Positions 23,137 to 36,185 of a stretch of DNA of 64,000 nt are shown in pieces. A program made the position numbers and the translations under genes. The notes below the pieces were generated by a model that worked only from the letters and a program-made list of their open reading frames with translations, was not told the DNA's origin and made no database searches. Position 1 is the stretch's first letter. Each line of letters begins with the position of its first letter. The DNA comes from Polydactylus sextarius (Eukaryota; Chordata; Actinopteri; Polynemidae): contig CM028923.1 of NCBI GenBank assembly GCA_016801845.1, positions 15,872,679 to 15,936,678 on the forward strand, written 5' to 3'.

Positions 23137-26100
23137 CTACGCTGCACTTTGACTGACACCCTCTGTGCCTGCGTCTCCAAATGGGTTGGCTCCGTTGGTC
23201 TCCATGGCCTGGTAGACAACGAACAGGAAACCAGCCACGATGGCCAACAGGAACAGCTTAATCCACAGAGAGACGCGCCGCCCGCGACCGCCGCTTTGGT
23301 CTGACTCACGGGAGGAGCTACGGAGAGGAGCCTTGGAGAGGGGGAGGACAGGGAGGAGGAGAGGGGGGCAGAGGTGGAGGTGAAGATGGTGGAGGAGGTG
23401 GAGGGCGGCAGGCTGGTGACTCTGTTGACGGTGTGGTTCTCTGTGTAGGAGGAGAAGCTGCTGGTCTTGGTGATTTTTGGAGACAGGAGGCAGTTCTCGT
23501 TGCTCCACAGGTCGGTGGACTTCAGCGGGCGACCGGCGGCTCCTCGGATCGGTCGTCGACAAGTGACACTGCGAGAGACGAAGGGTTAACCGTCAGAGTT
23601 TACTGAGAGTGAAGTGTAAGACGCGAATAATCTATGAACGGTTTGGTTCAGATGCTGTAGACGTCATAAAAAAGATCCATCATTTGTCTTTCAAGTCATA
23701 GCTCTGTCATGACAAGTTACCTCCTTCCCACTTCTGGCACTGAGATTTTGTCTAGCGCAGCAGACCTGGGATCAGCAGTAAGAGCTGATTTTTATCTGCA
23801 CAGATTTTCTCCCATAGATCTCTGAGCTGACTTCAACGGTTTCTTCATCTAGAACAACAACTTGTCTCTTATACCCTGTTCCAACCAAACTGTTTAAAGA
23901 TGTCCTACCTTTAATTGACACCTCCATCTTGGGTCCGATCAATTTAACTCTAGCAACAGGCTACGTTCCACAGTCATTTAAAGCTGCAGTAATCAAACCA
24001 TTACTTAAAAAGCCTACTCTGGACCCAGGTGATCTAGATAATTATAGACCCGTTTTTATTTCCAAAGTTGTTGCTGCTCATCTCTGTGATTACTCACATG
24101 GGAATAGCGCATTAGAAGATTTCCAGTCATCTTATTATCAGTCATATTTATCAAATAGATCAATCATGGCCTTCTAGTTACACAGATCATGTACGAGATT
24201 GTTTTTTTCACAGACCACAGTCATCTCTTTGGTCTGTGTAAACTACTTCACAGAAAAGAACAGATTAATGAGTTCCTTACGTCATTCCTGATGAAATGTT
24301 GTTGGGGAACAGCTCCTTCAGAACATCATTCTCCTCCACCCTTGTGTTTTGGTCGCTGGCTGTGATCTTCTCCACCTACAGACAGAAACAACAATGATGA
24401 GCAAAAAGCCAAAATACATGAATGAATCTCAACAATGAACTCAACCGAGATATTTTTCTATCTGACTTTTAACTGAGAAAATGACCAGACGACCTGCATT
24501 TGCATTTTTGAACCAACAGAGGGCGTCTTGTTTGAGGCAGCTCCGTCCACGTGACAATTTCAAACAGAAGGATGGACTGACCACCACGTTAACGTCTGGA
24601 CCAGTATGTGAGTGTGACACAGAGCAAAGTCACTAACAAGTGTGCGACCTGTCTCACCAACGCGTCCTCTGACGGACACACTCCTCCTGTTCACAAACAA
24701 ACAAACCGCGTCATTGTTCACCGAGGGAGTTTAACAGTTCAGCTGTCGCACAACTGTCCCTGTACAAAGCCTTGACAGCTGCACTCACACAAATACAAGC
24801 ACCAGGGCCAGTTCACTATCAGGGTTTCAGTGAGGCTCCGTTTCTCAAAACAGAGAAATGATGTACGAGTTAAGCTGAACCTCTGTTGCAGAGACACCGC
24901 CTCACCTCCCTCTGCCACAGTCCACTGAGACTCTCAGTTATCTCATCTTTCACCGCTGTCAGACCTGATGTCAGCAGGTATGACACTGGTAATTTCGTTG
25001 AGAGTATTGCAAATTTATTACACTTATTCTACACGTAAAACAGGCATGAGCTTTTTTGCAAGCAACCTCAACCTTTAAAAGCAAACGGCTGTTACTTTCC
25101 TGAAGGATAAGCTGGTGTTACAACATTACACTCTCTTGTATATCAAAGCCTCAATATGTCACGATGAAACCACCAGGGGGAAGAGTGATATATTCATGAT
25201 ATATTTATCTTTAGTCTCATGCCTTAGAGAGGAAAGAAATGGATCCCTGGGGTGTGATGGCTATAAGGTGTTTAATAGCGCTGTGGTGTCTATATGAAGA
25301 TCAAGTGAGACTGTGTGCTGTCAGACTTGAAGACCTAGTTTGACTGCATACAGTCTGCAAAGACACAGGATCAAAAGTTATACTCACTGAATATTACTAG
25401 ACTCAAAACGCTCATCTCTCTTTGTCTCAAGCCTCACATATAAACAGTGACTGGAAGAGAGGACATGGGACGCAACAGCTGGGGCGGAGGAGCAGGACTA
25501 ACCCGATAACATAGATTTTTTTATTAGTGTATACTCAATACCTGCACATAAACAACCTGTAGTTTTACTCTAATAACTCACTACCCTCATGGATATTTAC
25601 CTACCTCTATTAGATGTGTTCATGCTGTTGTAAGCTGGAACTTGAATTTCCATGAGGAAACCTAACACCAACATTAGACTGTGAAATCTGTGGGAACGAT
25701 CTTACTCAGGGAAGAACCAACACAAGTTTCTGAAACCATCAGTGAGGCCTTTAATTTAAAAAAAACACTATAAATGTAGCAAATCAGGGTAAACCTGTTT
25801 AGAAACCCACCTACACACACACACACACAACCACAGACACAAATAATTGGCGGCCCACCAGTGTTCACGTGCTTCTCATTCCTCAGTGTCTGAGCTCAAC
25901 AGGTGTATGTTCACTATCTGAACAGCAGGTGGAGCTGCTCACAATCACGATCAGACACAAAGCAACAACAACACACTGCTGGATTACTGAAGTGAAGTGA
26001 GTGAATATTAACATGGTCCAGTGATTATGTTTCACAATCACAACAACAGCTGTAGTGAAATGTGGATGTCAACTCTGAGACAAGGAGCAGCTAGAAGAGC

Positions 26101-29100
26101 TGCAGGGATCAGTGAGAAACAGTCCGCAGCAGCAGCAGCAGCTAATCCACATCATGTGTTTTGAGTCTGACGTGCTGAGTGTATCTCTGAACCTCCAGCC
26201 TCATGACTGCACGCTGAGAAAATGAAAAACCACTTTCTCTGACAGTGTCACAGGAAGCTGGATAATCAAAACCAGAGGCTCGGTGTCTCCTACCTGATAC
26301 ACACACACACACACACACAGCAAAGAAAAACAACAAAAGTAATGTAAAGTAACATACAGGTAATATATAAAGTATATAAGCAGAGACAAAACAAGCTCAA
26401 GGTAAAAGCTTTAAAGAGCCTTAAAAGTGCATAGTGTAATATTTGATAATTGATTGCTCAAAACCAAAAGGAACAAACACATTAATAATGTCACTGGGAG
26501 AGATTTTAAAGATTTAACAACATTTTCAGATTTAATAAAATGTCACTGACCAAAGTAAAATCAGTGTGTGTGTGTGTGTTTTGTTTTGCTCTTCTTGATT
26601 TATCGGTGAAATGTTGTTGTTGTTATCAAGCCAAGACCTTGTTATCAAGGTGCGGGCAGATGTTTAAAAAAAAAACCACATCACCGTGCAAGAGAAAAGT
26701 ATCATCATCCATCAAGCGGCAAACTGCAGGCGACACCCTGCTGGCACTGGTACAACTATTACAAATATTCAAGCATGATGCTTTCTGCTCTATTACTACT
26801 CCAGGATATATCCAAAAGTACTAAACTGTGTTAAGACTCCACTTTAATAACACAGCCTCTGATCAAGGCTCCACAGGTCTGCACTGTGTGCGGAGCTTCA
26901 TAACCACCGTGAATGAATTAAAGTCAAACTTTAGCCAACTGTAGTTGACTAGTTAACAAGTTAAAAAGCAGTTTGTTACCGTGTGGTGTTCTCTGCTGCG
27001 GGTGCGGACGGTGACGGGCGTCTTCCCTCGGCTCCTCACCGGCCTCTCTACCACTGGGGCTGGTTCAGGTTCAGGTTCTGGTTCAGGTTCAGGCTCTGGT
27101 TCAGGTTCTGTTGTCACTTCTGACAACACACAGTAACATACATGCACAACAAAATGTTACATTAGACTGTTGTCCATCATTTTTCAAGACATACAGCAAG
27201 TTTTTTTATTCTCCTTTGGTTCGACTTTATACTAAAGACTTGAACTTGATAAATCATTTGCGCACATTTGCTTTCAAACACCATCTTATTTCTGTATCGT
27301 TCGTTTTTCCTATCAATTCCTTAACCACCGTACGTCCTTCCTCGTCAGTCCTCTAGATTTTATTTTCTTTGACAGCAGAGATCATGATGTCATGTTTTTA
27401 ATATCTCTAAAATAACAAGTGAGACTAGTCATGCGTCGCACTGTCACCATCATCAACTGCTTCAATGTCGTGACCAAGACACAAACAGTCAAAGTAAGAC
27501 AAAGCAGATAAAGTAACGTTAGTCTCAGGTTAACATTAATGTGCTGTGGTACAACAGTGTTCTCACCGTCCTCCTTGTCACTGTAAAGGTCTGACTCTGT
27601 GCTGCCGTTGTGGTTGACCTGTATGTCAGTGAGAACCAGCTGTGGCAGCGGCAGCGGTGCAGGACCATCGTCCAGGAGCTTCTGCAGTTTCTTCTCATAC
27701 AGTTTACGGGTGGACGCTGCAAGAATGAACAGATATGTTTACGATCCTGACCAGTGACGATCATCACAAGAACCAGACACAGACGAATGAAGAGTCCGGT
27801 TTCCTCTGGAAGGAGAGCAACCTCACTGCAGATGTTTTTAACCAACCTTAATATGAGCCTGATGAAATTTCACTTCAGATCAGTTGCGGCTCATGATTCT
27901 TTTACTGCAACACGATGTTGTCATAAATGTGTCTCTTCCTTCTAAAAACTTTCACTGTGACTGGAACTTCCTCATGTTTATCATCAACAACGAGACTCCA
28001 CATTAAAAACCCAATATGCAACGTGATTACACTGCTTCAGTGTAATTAACCATGTTCTACTAGAATGTTTTACAACGCAGGAAAAAAAAAAAAAAAACAT
28101 GACACATTTTATACTAGTGTTTTCTTTTTTTGTACAATTCAATTTTACTGAAAAGTGTATGAAAGATACTGAGATGACTTTAGATTTTATTACCATTTGT
28201 CAACATAACAGTGATGGAAAAAACAAAACACCTGAGTAGAAACAGTTTTCATTTTAAAGAAGAAAAACACCTTCTTTTCTTAAAATAAGAGCTTAGTCTG
28301 ACATGATATTAATTACCGTTATGTGGCAGGATCATCTGCCTTGTTGTGTTAACATTTACAATATTAGACATATTTTTGGCAATTTGCTTTGTAATTATGC
28401 CCCATATGAAAAATGTGGTACATGTCTTTATTACAGACTTTCAATTGCGAGAGTGTGAGGGGGAGTTGCAAATATAAATAGAAAGTTTTAGGGCAGCACT
28501 TTTGAGGGAAGTGGACTTTATGCGTTTATGCCGTAATGTCTTGAACCAGGTGTCATGTGATCAGATCACGCCGCTGCGGTTTAACGAAAACACGACCAAA
28601 ACATTCCAGAGTAATCACTTCCACGATGAATCAAACACGGCATGTTATTAGTGAATGTTTGTGAATTCCACACGTGTGTGTGCTGTGAAGCAGCAGCTCA
28701 CTACGAGCCAATCCCATTTCCACCCCTTAGCCCTGCCCTTCCCTTTTGCACGTTCACGTGAGTTTGCACTTTGCCAACGTTTTCCATTCATCTGGTAACA
28801 GGACTCTTTTCTGATGGCGACTTCCACTGAAACGTGAGATTAATGAATTAATATCTTGTCGGTTTTTAATCAATCGCCAACTCGACCGGCACAAATGAGT
28901 CTGTAGACGGCATCTCTGTTTGTTGTCATGGAGACCCATCACATCGTCTTACGTAGCAACTAGCGATGACGTCTGATGAGTAGGGCCGTCTCACTTTCTA
29001 GGGGAATGATTTCACCCCTACGCCTCATCAGTTTGTTTTAAGTGAAAAGGGGTGGGGTTAAGTGAAAGGAATAAAAAAGAGAAATGGGATTGGCCCTAAC

Positions 29101-32100
29101 ACAACACGCCACTACATCCCTCTGTGTTTATGTGTCTGACGTTCACACATTCATTTGTAGCGTAGACATTTTCTGTCAACGTCGTGACTCACCGACGACG
29201 GGTCCGGCGTCCACTCCGAGCCTGATCAGCTCGTCTCTCAGGACCTCGTCAGTCAGCGTGGTCACATCCAGCTCATCTGGACGGATCTTGTCCGTTTTCC
29301 TGGTGGCTTTCTGCGGAGCGACAAGGCAGTGACAGTTAGTGATGCAATGACGAACTGCAGTCGGCAAAGAAAAATCAGAAAAAAGATGTTTTTTTTGTGC
29401 GATAGCTGCTAAGACAACACGCGACACTCACTCTACTTAATTTAAGAACAAGAAAAGGCCAAAAAAAAAAAAAACTGTGTTCCTTCTAAAGAAGTTGCTG
29501 AGTAAACCTTCCGCATTTTGTCTTCTCTGGTAGAACCATTTACATTTTTAAGCGTTGAGATGGAGAGGCAAAAAAAGAAAAAAAGAAGGAAATTACAACA
29601 CAACCTCAAATCCATCTGCTCACATACACACGTTAATCTGTGTCTTTAGCTGACCGGGTTCATCCGTCTCAAAGGGAAGCTGTGTTTGTTTAGAGTTTTA
29701 GTTATCACCACGTCTTAACGCCTCTTTCAAAGAAAAAATTTTACTACTTTCACTGCTTCAAACATTGAGGACACAAGTGAAATAGCACAACAACACGCGA
29801 CTGGAAAAAAAAGTCAGTTCCCTTAAATGTTTTACAATGAGGAGAAGAAAATAGAAAGAGAAAGAGAAATAGAAAGAGGGGGAGATGTTTTCTGAGCAGA
29901 TGTTCCAGGTGTTTGATATATATATAAAAAAAAAAAACCCTGTTGGGCTGAAGGCACCCTTCCTTCACCATACAACAGGAAATTGCTTCCATTGTGTTTG
30001 CAGCCCTCAACCTCTGAAATGAAGGTTCTCCCTCTGAGTACACAGTGTATGAGAGCTGGTCATGGTTGTGTTGTGACTGTACATTTTGATGTTTCTCTTC
30101 TAGCGTGAAGTCACTGATATGATCCAAAACAAAGGTAGACACAGACAGCAGGACAGTTAATGTGGCGGCTGTGGTTTAGGCGGTAGAGCGTCTCGTTCGC
30201 TGATTGGAAAGTTCGATTCCCGTCTCCTCTGGTTCAACATGCGGATGTGTCCTTGGTACATGAGATACTGAACCCAATGTACCCGCTCTCGTTTTCTAAC
30301 TGGATGAGGAAAATGTTGAGCTGCAGGCTGAACAGTATTAATGCCACAGCAAACATACTCATGTGACACTGCACGTGTCTGTGTAGTAAATAACGGCAAA
30401 ATCCATGAGGGCCATTGTGACACGAGGGACGTCAATACATACAGACACAATATTCACAAAAAACTGTGTATAAGTATTAATATCACACATTATTGGGATA
30501 TGGTTAAGATATATATATATACATATGATGATTTCAGTAAATTACATTCTGACACTTTGATCCAAAGCAACTTTCACTGTGACAACACTAAAGTGTCGGC
30601 GCAGCAGGAGACATTAAAAAAAGCAAACAAGTTTTGGATCGATTTAATAGGTAAGTTCTTGAAGATAGAGAGGAGATTCCTCTGATCTGAGAGCAGCTGA
30701 GATCATTGTGATGCCAGGGAATGTTTCCTCAGATCACACTGCCTGATGAGACTGAACGGCTGAGCTCGAGTGGATGTTGCAGACGGAGACGGAGAATGTA
30801 CGACGGCCATGTGTAGCCAGTGGAGCGAGCAACGTGGCATGTGACCTTTTTAAGCTGATCAAAGACCACATGTACTATGAAGCATCTGTGGGGGGGCAGA
30901 GGGGTGGTTGACTGTGAGTGAAGAGGAGGCCCAGCCGAGGCAAGAGATGACTGAGGTCTGAGTTCGGAGGTGTAGTCAAGGTCTGAGCCCAGCGAGGAAA
31001 TAGCTGATTATTTAACATAACATTTAATTTCCTTGCGACCTCGGCTCAGGTGAGAGACGAGGTTAGTTTCACCTAATGTGAAACATAATGTGGTGACTTT
31101 TTAATATTCATTTTAATCTTCTTTTTATTCTTATTGTGCCAAATCACAGTATTCTCAGTAATTTATAGGGATAAACTTCATGGGATTTAATTTTCGCAAC
31201 TGAAGGTTGGCGAAATTAATAAATCTGAGTCCCGTTTTCAGCGTTTTGCATATATGTCTGTAGGTTTATGTTTGTCAATGATGCAGTTTATTTAAATTAT
31301 CCAACATTTCCACTCCATTCTCCCGTGGAGACTTTACAATTTGGAATATTTCCAAAATTCTTAAGGTCCAATGAAAAGTTTCTGGAAATTTTCCTCCCCC
31401 TTTGCAACCCTCACATCTCAAAGCACAGAGAAACACAGATGTTAACAGTTCCCACAGTGAGCAGCTTCTAGTGACGACAGAGTAAAACTACTTTTTAACA
31501 CAAAGAAACTTCCCGAAGCCATAATAACGACCTGCAACACTAGAGCCAGGGACGTGAAATCACAGAGTGGAGCTATGTGTAGTGATGCCAAATTAAAGCC
31601 CACTTCCTGTCACTTCCTGTCAGACTGGGTGGTGGTGGTGGTGGTGGTCCAACACCTTCAGACCAAACATCCAATCGTCTACTATAACAACATCTATCGT
31701 CTTCACGGTCTGAAAGTCACTGTGGGTCTTAAAACTGGCAGGAAAACCGCTGGAAAATGTGAGGAATGCAAAGATGATATGCTGAAGTCGAGCGTCGAGC
31801 TGCTGTCGCGGTTCACGGGCGCACGGAGAAACCGTTTGACTCCGTGTCTCGCTCTCAGTGGGCCTCGCCGGGGTTTGGTCTGGATCTGAGCCAGAATGTT
31901 TCATAATCACAGCAGCCTGGGCCGAAGAAAGAGAGAGACAGAGAGAAAGAGGAGGGAGGCCAGTCCCTCAGCAGACCACACCCTGGCCTTTAAAGCACAA
32001 CAGCTCTGAGCTCACAGTTTGGCTCGGCCTGCAGCTCTATGTGGAGTAAACTCACTACAAACACACTCAAACTTTCCTTTACAATTCCTCACTGAAGCGT

Positions 32101-35100
32101 GAACGTAGTAGCTGCAGGCTGAGACGAGTCAGGACCTGTGGCGGTGACGTAACTCTGTGCGCTTCAGTCACAAAGGAGTATGTGTTGTTAACCAGATGTT
32201 AATCTGATTTGATTAACAACAAATAGTTAGATTGATGGAGCCCCCCGCACTTCATTCTTCTGAATGTGCATTAACTGTCTGAGTTTTTTTTTTTTTTCCC
32301 CACCCTCTGCCGTGAACTATTTCAAAAATGTCCGGAATGAATTTTTGTCGTGCCCACCTCCACCTGCAGCACCCACCTCCAGCCTGTAATTACTGCGGCA
32401 TGTGAGCATCGGGTTTACAACCACAACAACGACAGAAAAAAAAAAAAAAAAAAAAATCGCACACACGAGCAGCGTCTTTCCGCAATCCTCAGCTAATATA
32501 ACTACACACACATGTGAGAGCGCTGAAATATGTTCCTGAGTGAAGTATTTCCTCAGTGAAGAGACCGAATCCAACAGGATAAACCACAGCGGCCGCACTA
32601 AAACTTTAATCTGCTCAGCGGGACTTCAGCACAATGATAGAAAACCACAATCCTCAAGACTTCTCCTTTAAAAGAACAAGAAAGTTCGACTTCCTTTTCT
32701 TTCCTTTTGTCGCAGTCCGAGGCCGAGACACGACTCATGATCTCAAAACACCACTACCTGGTTAAAAAATTACTGTTTGAACTGAATTACATTTTGTACA
32801 AAAACGTAAGCATCTAGAATATACAGTAAGTGAAATAATATGCACTTTTATAACTGCGTGTGCCTTTAAAATCCTAGAAACTTCAGCTAGTGAGCGTCGT
32901 CATCATTTACAAGCGTTCTGGAATGTACAGTTAGCGTAGCAGAGTTCCAGGACTCTCGGGTCTGAATAAACTACGTGTACTAATTGAGAGCAGACTCACT
33001 ATCTATTCTGATTATAAACTAACTGACAAAACATCCATCACAGTTTCCTGAAGCTCGAGCTTTAATGACTCCAACACATAGTTGCAAATAAATCTTCTGA
33101 TAATTGATAAATCAGTGTCAAATCAATGTTTTGTGAAGGAGATGGTATCAACCGTGAAGGAAACGTCATTTTAAAAAGAACGTACATGAGTTCAGCGATT
33201 CAATTTTTTTTTTTTTTAACTGCTGAAAACGAGTCAGTCACATTTTCAACAACTAACATCGAATATCTGCTGGTTCCAGTTTCTTCAGTCTGTGGCAGTT
33301 TTTTTTTTTTTCCCTCAGTTTTCTGATATTTTATGATCTAAACCATTAAGTGAAGAAAAACAGCTTCATTGAAAATGGCTCAGAAACAAACATCTTTAAA
33401 GTGTAAAGTTCCCTCTACTGGAAAACAGCTGAAAATACCAGAGGATCTAATCATCACCACAAATGACAGACACATATCAGTAGAACAGTTTCTATGTAAT
33501 AAAGAGTCAACTGATTTTTTTTTGCAAACCTGAGCAGTAAAGTGCAGTAAACAAACAGTAAATAGGAGGGTGGAGTCTTCTTTCCTGCCTCCCGACATTC
33601 CTCTTACCCCACCTTTTTATTATCCGTCATGTTACAGCATTTACAACGGAAACGTTCAAAGTGCCCTTTATCAACATACACACCCAATCAACTGGTGAGA
33701 CTCGTCTGACTTGTGATCCTCACAATAAACTTCCTCTTCATCAGCATTAATCCATTAGTCTTCACTCAGTCACGGAGCTGCTGCTCTAAACAAACAGGTC
33801 AGGTCTGCTCAGCAGCAACCAGATGTGAATGTAAATGATGAAGAAGATGAAGACAACACGCAGCACAACGTGTGTACGCTACACACTACTCAGATGTGTG
33901 TGTTTCTTAACACGTGTGTTTGACGTGTCATTTCTCAGTCACCACCTGTGTAGCTCACAGCCTCCATTCCACACACACCCCCTACGCACACATACCCCTC
34001 CACACACACACACACACACACACACAGCAGACGCTTCCTGCTGAACACCTGTTTGAGTCTCGATCAATACAGTCTCAATACAGTCAGTGAACACACAGTG
34101 CATTAAAATACACAATGTCTAACAACGATGCTTTAGATCAATAGTTTTATCAACTGATCTGATCGACTGCCTTGTGTGAAAACTCTTTTATTCAGAAATG
34201 ATGACTGATACTATTATGAATACCTTTCAAATACTATGTAAACACATGTAGTCTTGATAGCAGAAACTTTTTTGTAGCTTCGGCCCATTTCTGGATGTTA
34301 AACTTTCATTTGATCGTATAATTCAACAACTTAGCTATTTAATGATGATGAGATAACAGATTATTCATATTTAAAAAAAAAAAAAGAAAAAAGAAACAGA
34401 AAGTGAAACTATAGTGACTAGTCTACAATGATTTGGGACTATAACTCAAGTGTCTGCATCAAAATCAAGACAATTTCACAATTTAAAGGCATTATTTAAA
34501 GGTGTAAATAGACTCTGACGTCCTGTCTGCAGTGAACCTTCTGTAAGCATGCGTGAAAACAAATGATGTATGTAAATAATATGTAAAACTAACTCCTGGT
34601 CACATTTCAGACAGTCAGGCTCGAGAGGGAAAGCGTGAACCTGCTCCTGTTTGAGGAATCTAAAGTATTCATTCATTAGCCTCCATCTGTTATCTGGGAC
34701 TAATTTCATTTCACGTAACATCAGGTTTAACATGGTCTCTGTCCATTCACTCAAAGTGAAAACTAATTCAATTATCACGTCAAAGAGTAAATAATTAACT
34801 AAACCGCACCCTGATACAGCCAGAGATAGAAACTTGTTCTAATTAGAGTTATCTGAGGTTGCACAAGTTTTATTGTCACCAACAACAGAGGAGAAACCCC
34901 TGCAGGAGCAGCAGTGTGGGGGTGGGGGCAGTGGAGGCTCTGATGTGTGACTCTGGTTAAGAGGTTTGATCATGGATTCATTCATGGATCGATCATTAAA
35001 TATGAGCAATACTGAGACCTTCAGAGCCGACTGAGTCTATGTTTCTGCACAGTGTCTGTACTAATGAGGACAGTTCACCTCTGTACTCGGCTGTGGTTCA

Positions 35101-35708
35101 CAAAGTGACAACAGAAGTTTTTTGGGTGTGGACCTCAGTGAAAAATCCTGAGGATGTGATGTTGGAGAGGTGACTGTGGTTTAAACACGTGGATTTTACT
35201 CTGAAAGGACTTGATTAGTTGAGATTTGTTTACGCACTTAAGTAGATTGGAGTATCGACTAACATGTGAAGAGTTATCGATTAATTGAAAAGTAATCAGT
35301 TGACTGATTGATGAATGGATAGTTGCCATAGTATATAATATGTGTCCATTAACGTGGTAAATCGTTGCACCATGTGTGTTTAAGTTTGTTTGAACTTGAT
35401 CAAACTGACCCAGAGCTGTGCAGGTTTGTGTAAATAAAAAGTAGAGTGAATATAAAGAGACTCACTCTGCCGGAGGAGCGGCTCCGGTTGGAGATCACGG
35501 GCGGCGGCAGCTCCTCATCGCTCGAGAAGGCGTCCAGAGCCGCGTACGCGTCGCGCTTCTTGTTCTGCGCCGTCAGGTTCTTCAGATACAGCTGCACGTA
35601 CACGTCCTTGTTCGGGTTCCCGCTGGGCAGCTCCACGTTGTGAGCCAGCAGCTCGCTCTTCAGCTTGTCCTTGGTGAGCACAGACGGGTCGTCCAGGTAC
35701 TCCGGCAT
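23137..35708 (-). CDS. tmpo: Lamina-associated polypeptide 2 / thymopoietin, membrane (beta-like) form
   Basis: Inner nuclear membrane protein that binds lamin B, chromatin and BAF. Exons in transcript order: 35466-35708 (81 residues), 29193-29310, 27567-27716, 26980-27119, 24281-24375, 23137-23568. Exon 1 starts [20 protein letters not shown], the LEM-like DNA-binding domain. Exons 2-3 carry the LEM domain ([20 protein letters not shown], then [12 protein letters not shown]). Exon 4 holds an (EP)8 run and [12 protein letters not shown]. Exon 5 has VLKELFPNN. The last exon has [14 protein letters not shown] and then, in another frame, [20 protein letters not shown] (the membrane anchor), [12 protein letters not shown] and a stop at 23137-23139. 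The summed exons miss the frame by one base; see findings. No mammal-type LAP2-alpha exon is seen. Paralogue (a or b) not resolved. Confidence 0.9.
23760..24180 (+). pseudogene. LINE reverse-transcriptase fragment (CR1/L2-like)
   Basis: Antisense to tmpo, in the intron before its last exon. A plus-strand frame has [18 protein letters not shown], then [13 protein letters not shown], then a skipped stretch and [21 protein letters not shown]. These are the fingers-region motifs of fish non-LTR reverse transcriptases, with an internal deletion and a stop at 24175-24177. Upstream bases encode PVPTKL in another frame, as expected for the same element. Dead copy. Confidence 0.75.
24376..26979 (-). 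other. tmpo: tmpo intron 4, nothing further recognised
   Basis: Short CA runs near 25810-25828 and 26300-26320. No additional tmpo exon is recognised, although alternatively spliced segments of the mammalian beta form would be expected somewhere between exons 4 and 5. Confidence 0.4.
27061..27110. repeat. tmpo: In-frame (Glu-Pro)8 coding repeat in tmpo exon 4
   Basis: Imperfect hexamer array (ggttca/ggttct on the plus strand) that codes for eight Glu-Pro pairs in the linker after the LEM domain. Each unit is six bases, so length changes would keep the frame. Confidence 0.85.
29193..29310 (-). CDS. tmpo: tmpo exon 2, first part of LEM domain
   Basis: 118 nt encoding [20 protein letters not shown] and [19 protein letters not shown]. 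The LEM fold binds BAF (BANF1). Acceptor CTCCGCAG, donor G/GTGAGT in phase 1, continuing into exon 3 with [11 protein letters not shown]. Confidence 0.93.
29311..35465 (-). other. tmpo: tmpo intron 1
   Basis: About 6.2 kb. Holds the SINE above, a degenerate 'tgatccaaagcaactttcac' block near 30558 that resembles another common fish repeat core, a GGT run at 31628-31649, poly-A runs, and a CA array at 34001-34026. No exon is supported. Confidence 0.5.
30161..30300 (+). repeat. tRNA-derived SINE (truncated)
   Basis: Begins 'tgtggcggctgtggtttagg' with an A-box-like TGGTTTAGGCGG and a B box GTTCGATTCC about 40 bases on. The tail 'atgtgtccttgg-acatgagatactgaaccca' is typical of a widespread fish SINE. 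It lies in tmpo intron 1, antisense to the gene. It does not fold as an intact tRNA. Confidence 0.7.
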
Positions 35709-36185
35709 GTCTGCGACTGACTGACCGACTGGACGGACAAGAGTAGAGCTGTCTGAGGCAGTTATCCCGCTAGTACTGTCGGAGAAGGAGCAGCAGCAGC
35801 AGCAGCAGCGCACGGAGGGACGGACGGAGGGAAGGGTCGAGCCGAACACCGCGGCTAACCAGCGCCTCTCACTGGACTCACACAGATAAATATTAAATAT
35901 GGACGTTAGAGGAGAGTCCCTGGGAAAGGAGGAACAAAAAGATGGAAACAAGGCTGAGAAAATGCGTGTCGTTTCCTTGTTTCTTAGCGAAAAATAGAGA
36001 AATGAAAGACGTTTAGTGGTGGTTTCAGAGTGAAGCCTGCACCGGGCTGTGGACACTCATGAGGGGGATGACCTGACCGGAAGTGACCGCCTGTTAAAGT
36101 CGGTTCCTATTGGTCGGACGATGTTAGAAGGCGCTCGCTGATTGGTGGAGCGCGGAACTATTAAAACTGAGCTACGTCACAAGTT
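35709..36185 (-). promoter_or_regulatory. tmpo: tmpo 5' leader and promoter with paired CCAAT boxes
   Basis: Upstream of the ATG the minus strand carries an ETS-type site (CCGGAAGT on plus, about 36077-36084), two CCAAT boxes at 36109-36113 and 36141-36145, and a CRE-like element at 36173-36180 (TACGTCAC). The CCAAT boxes are 32 bp apart, the phasing usual for NF-Y. No TATA box is seen at the expected place. This architecture is typical of proliferation-linked genes. Confidence 0.6.

Noticed and set aside
24281..24375. Considered whether this 95-nt segment belongs to the nearby LINE fragment
   Set aside because: It lies on the other strand with good splice sites in matching phase and encodes VLKELFPNN, which fits the LAP2 family.
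30161..30235. Possible tRNA gene
   Set aside because: It has A- and B-box-like sequences but no intact cloverleaf, and it continues into a SINE tail.
35400..36056. A 218-codon minus-strand open frame that extends the tmpo start upstream
   Set aside because: The family start [10 protein letters not shown] is at 35708. The upstream part is low-complexity (poly-Cys from a CAG-type run) and crosses the leader and promoter; its C-terminal end reads past the exon donor at 35466.
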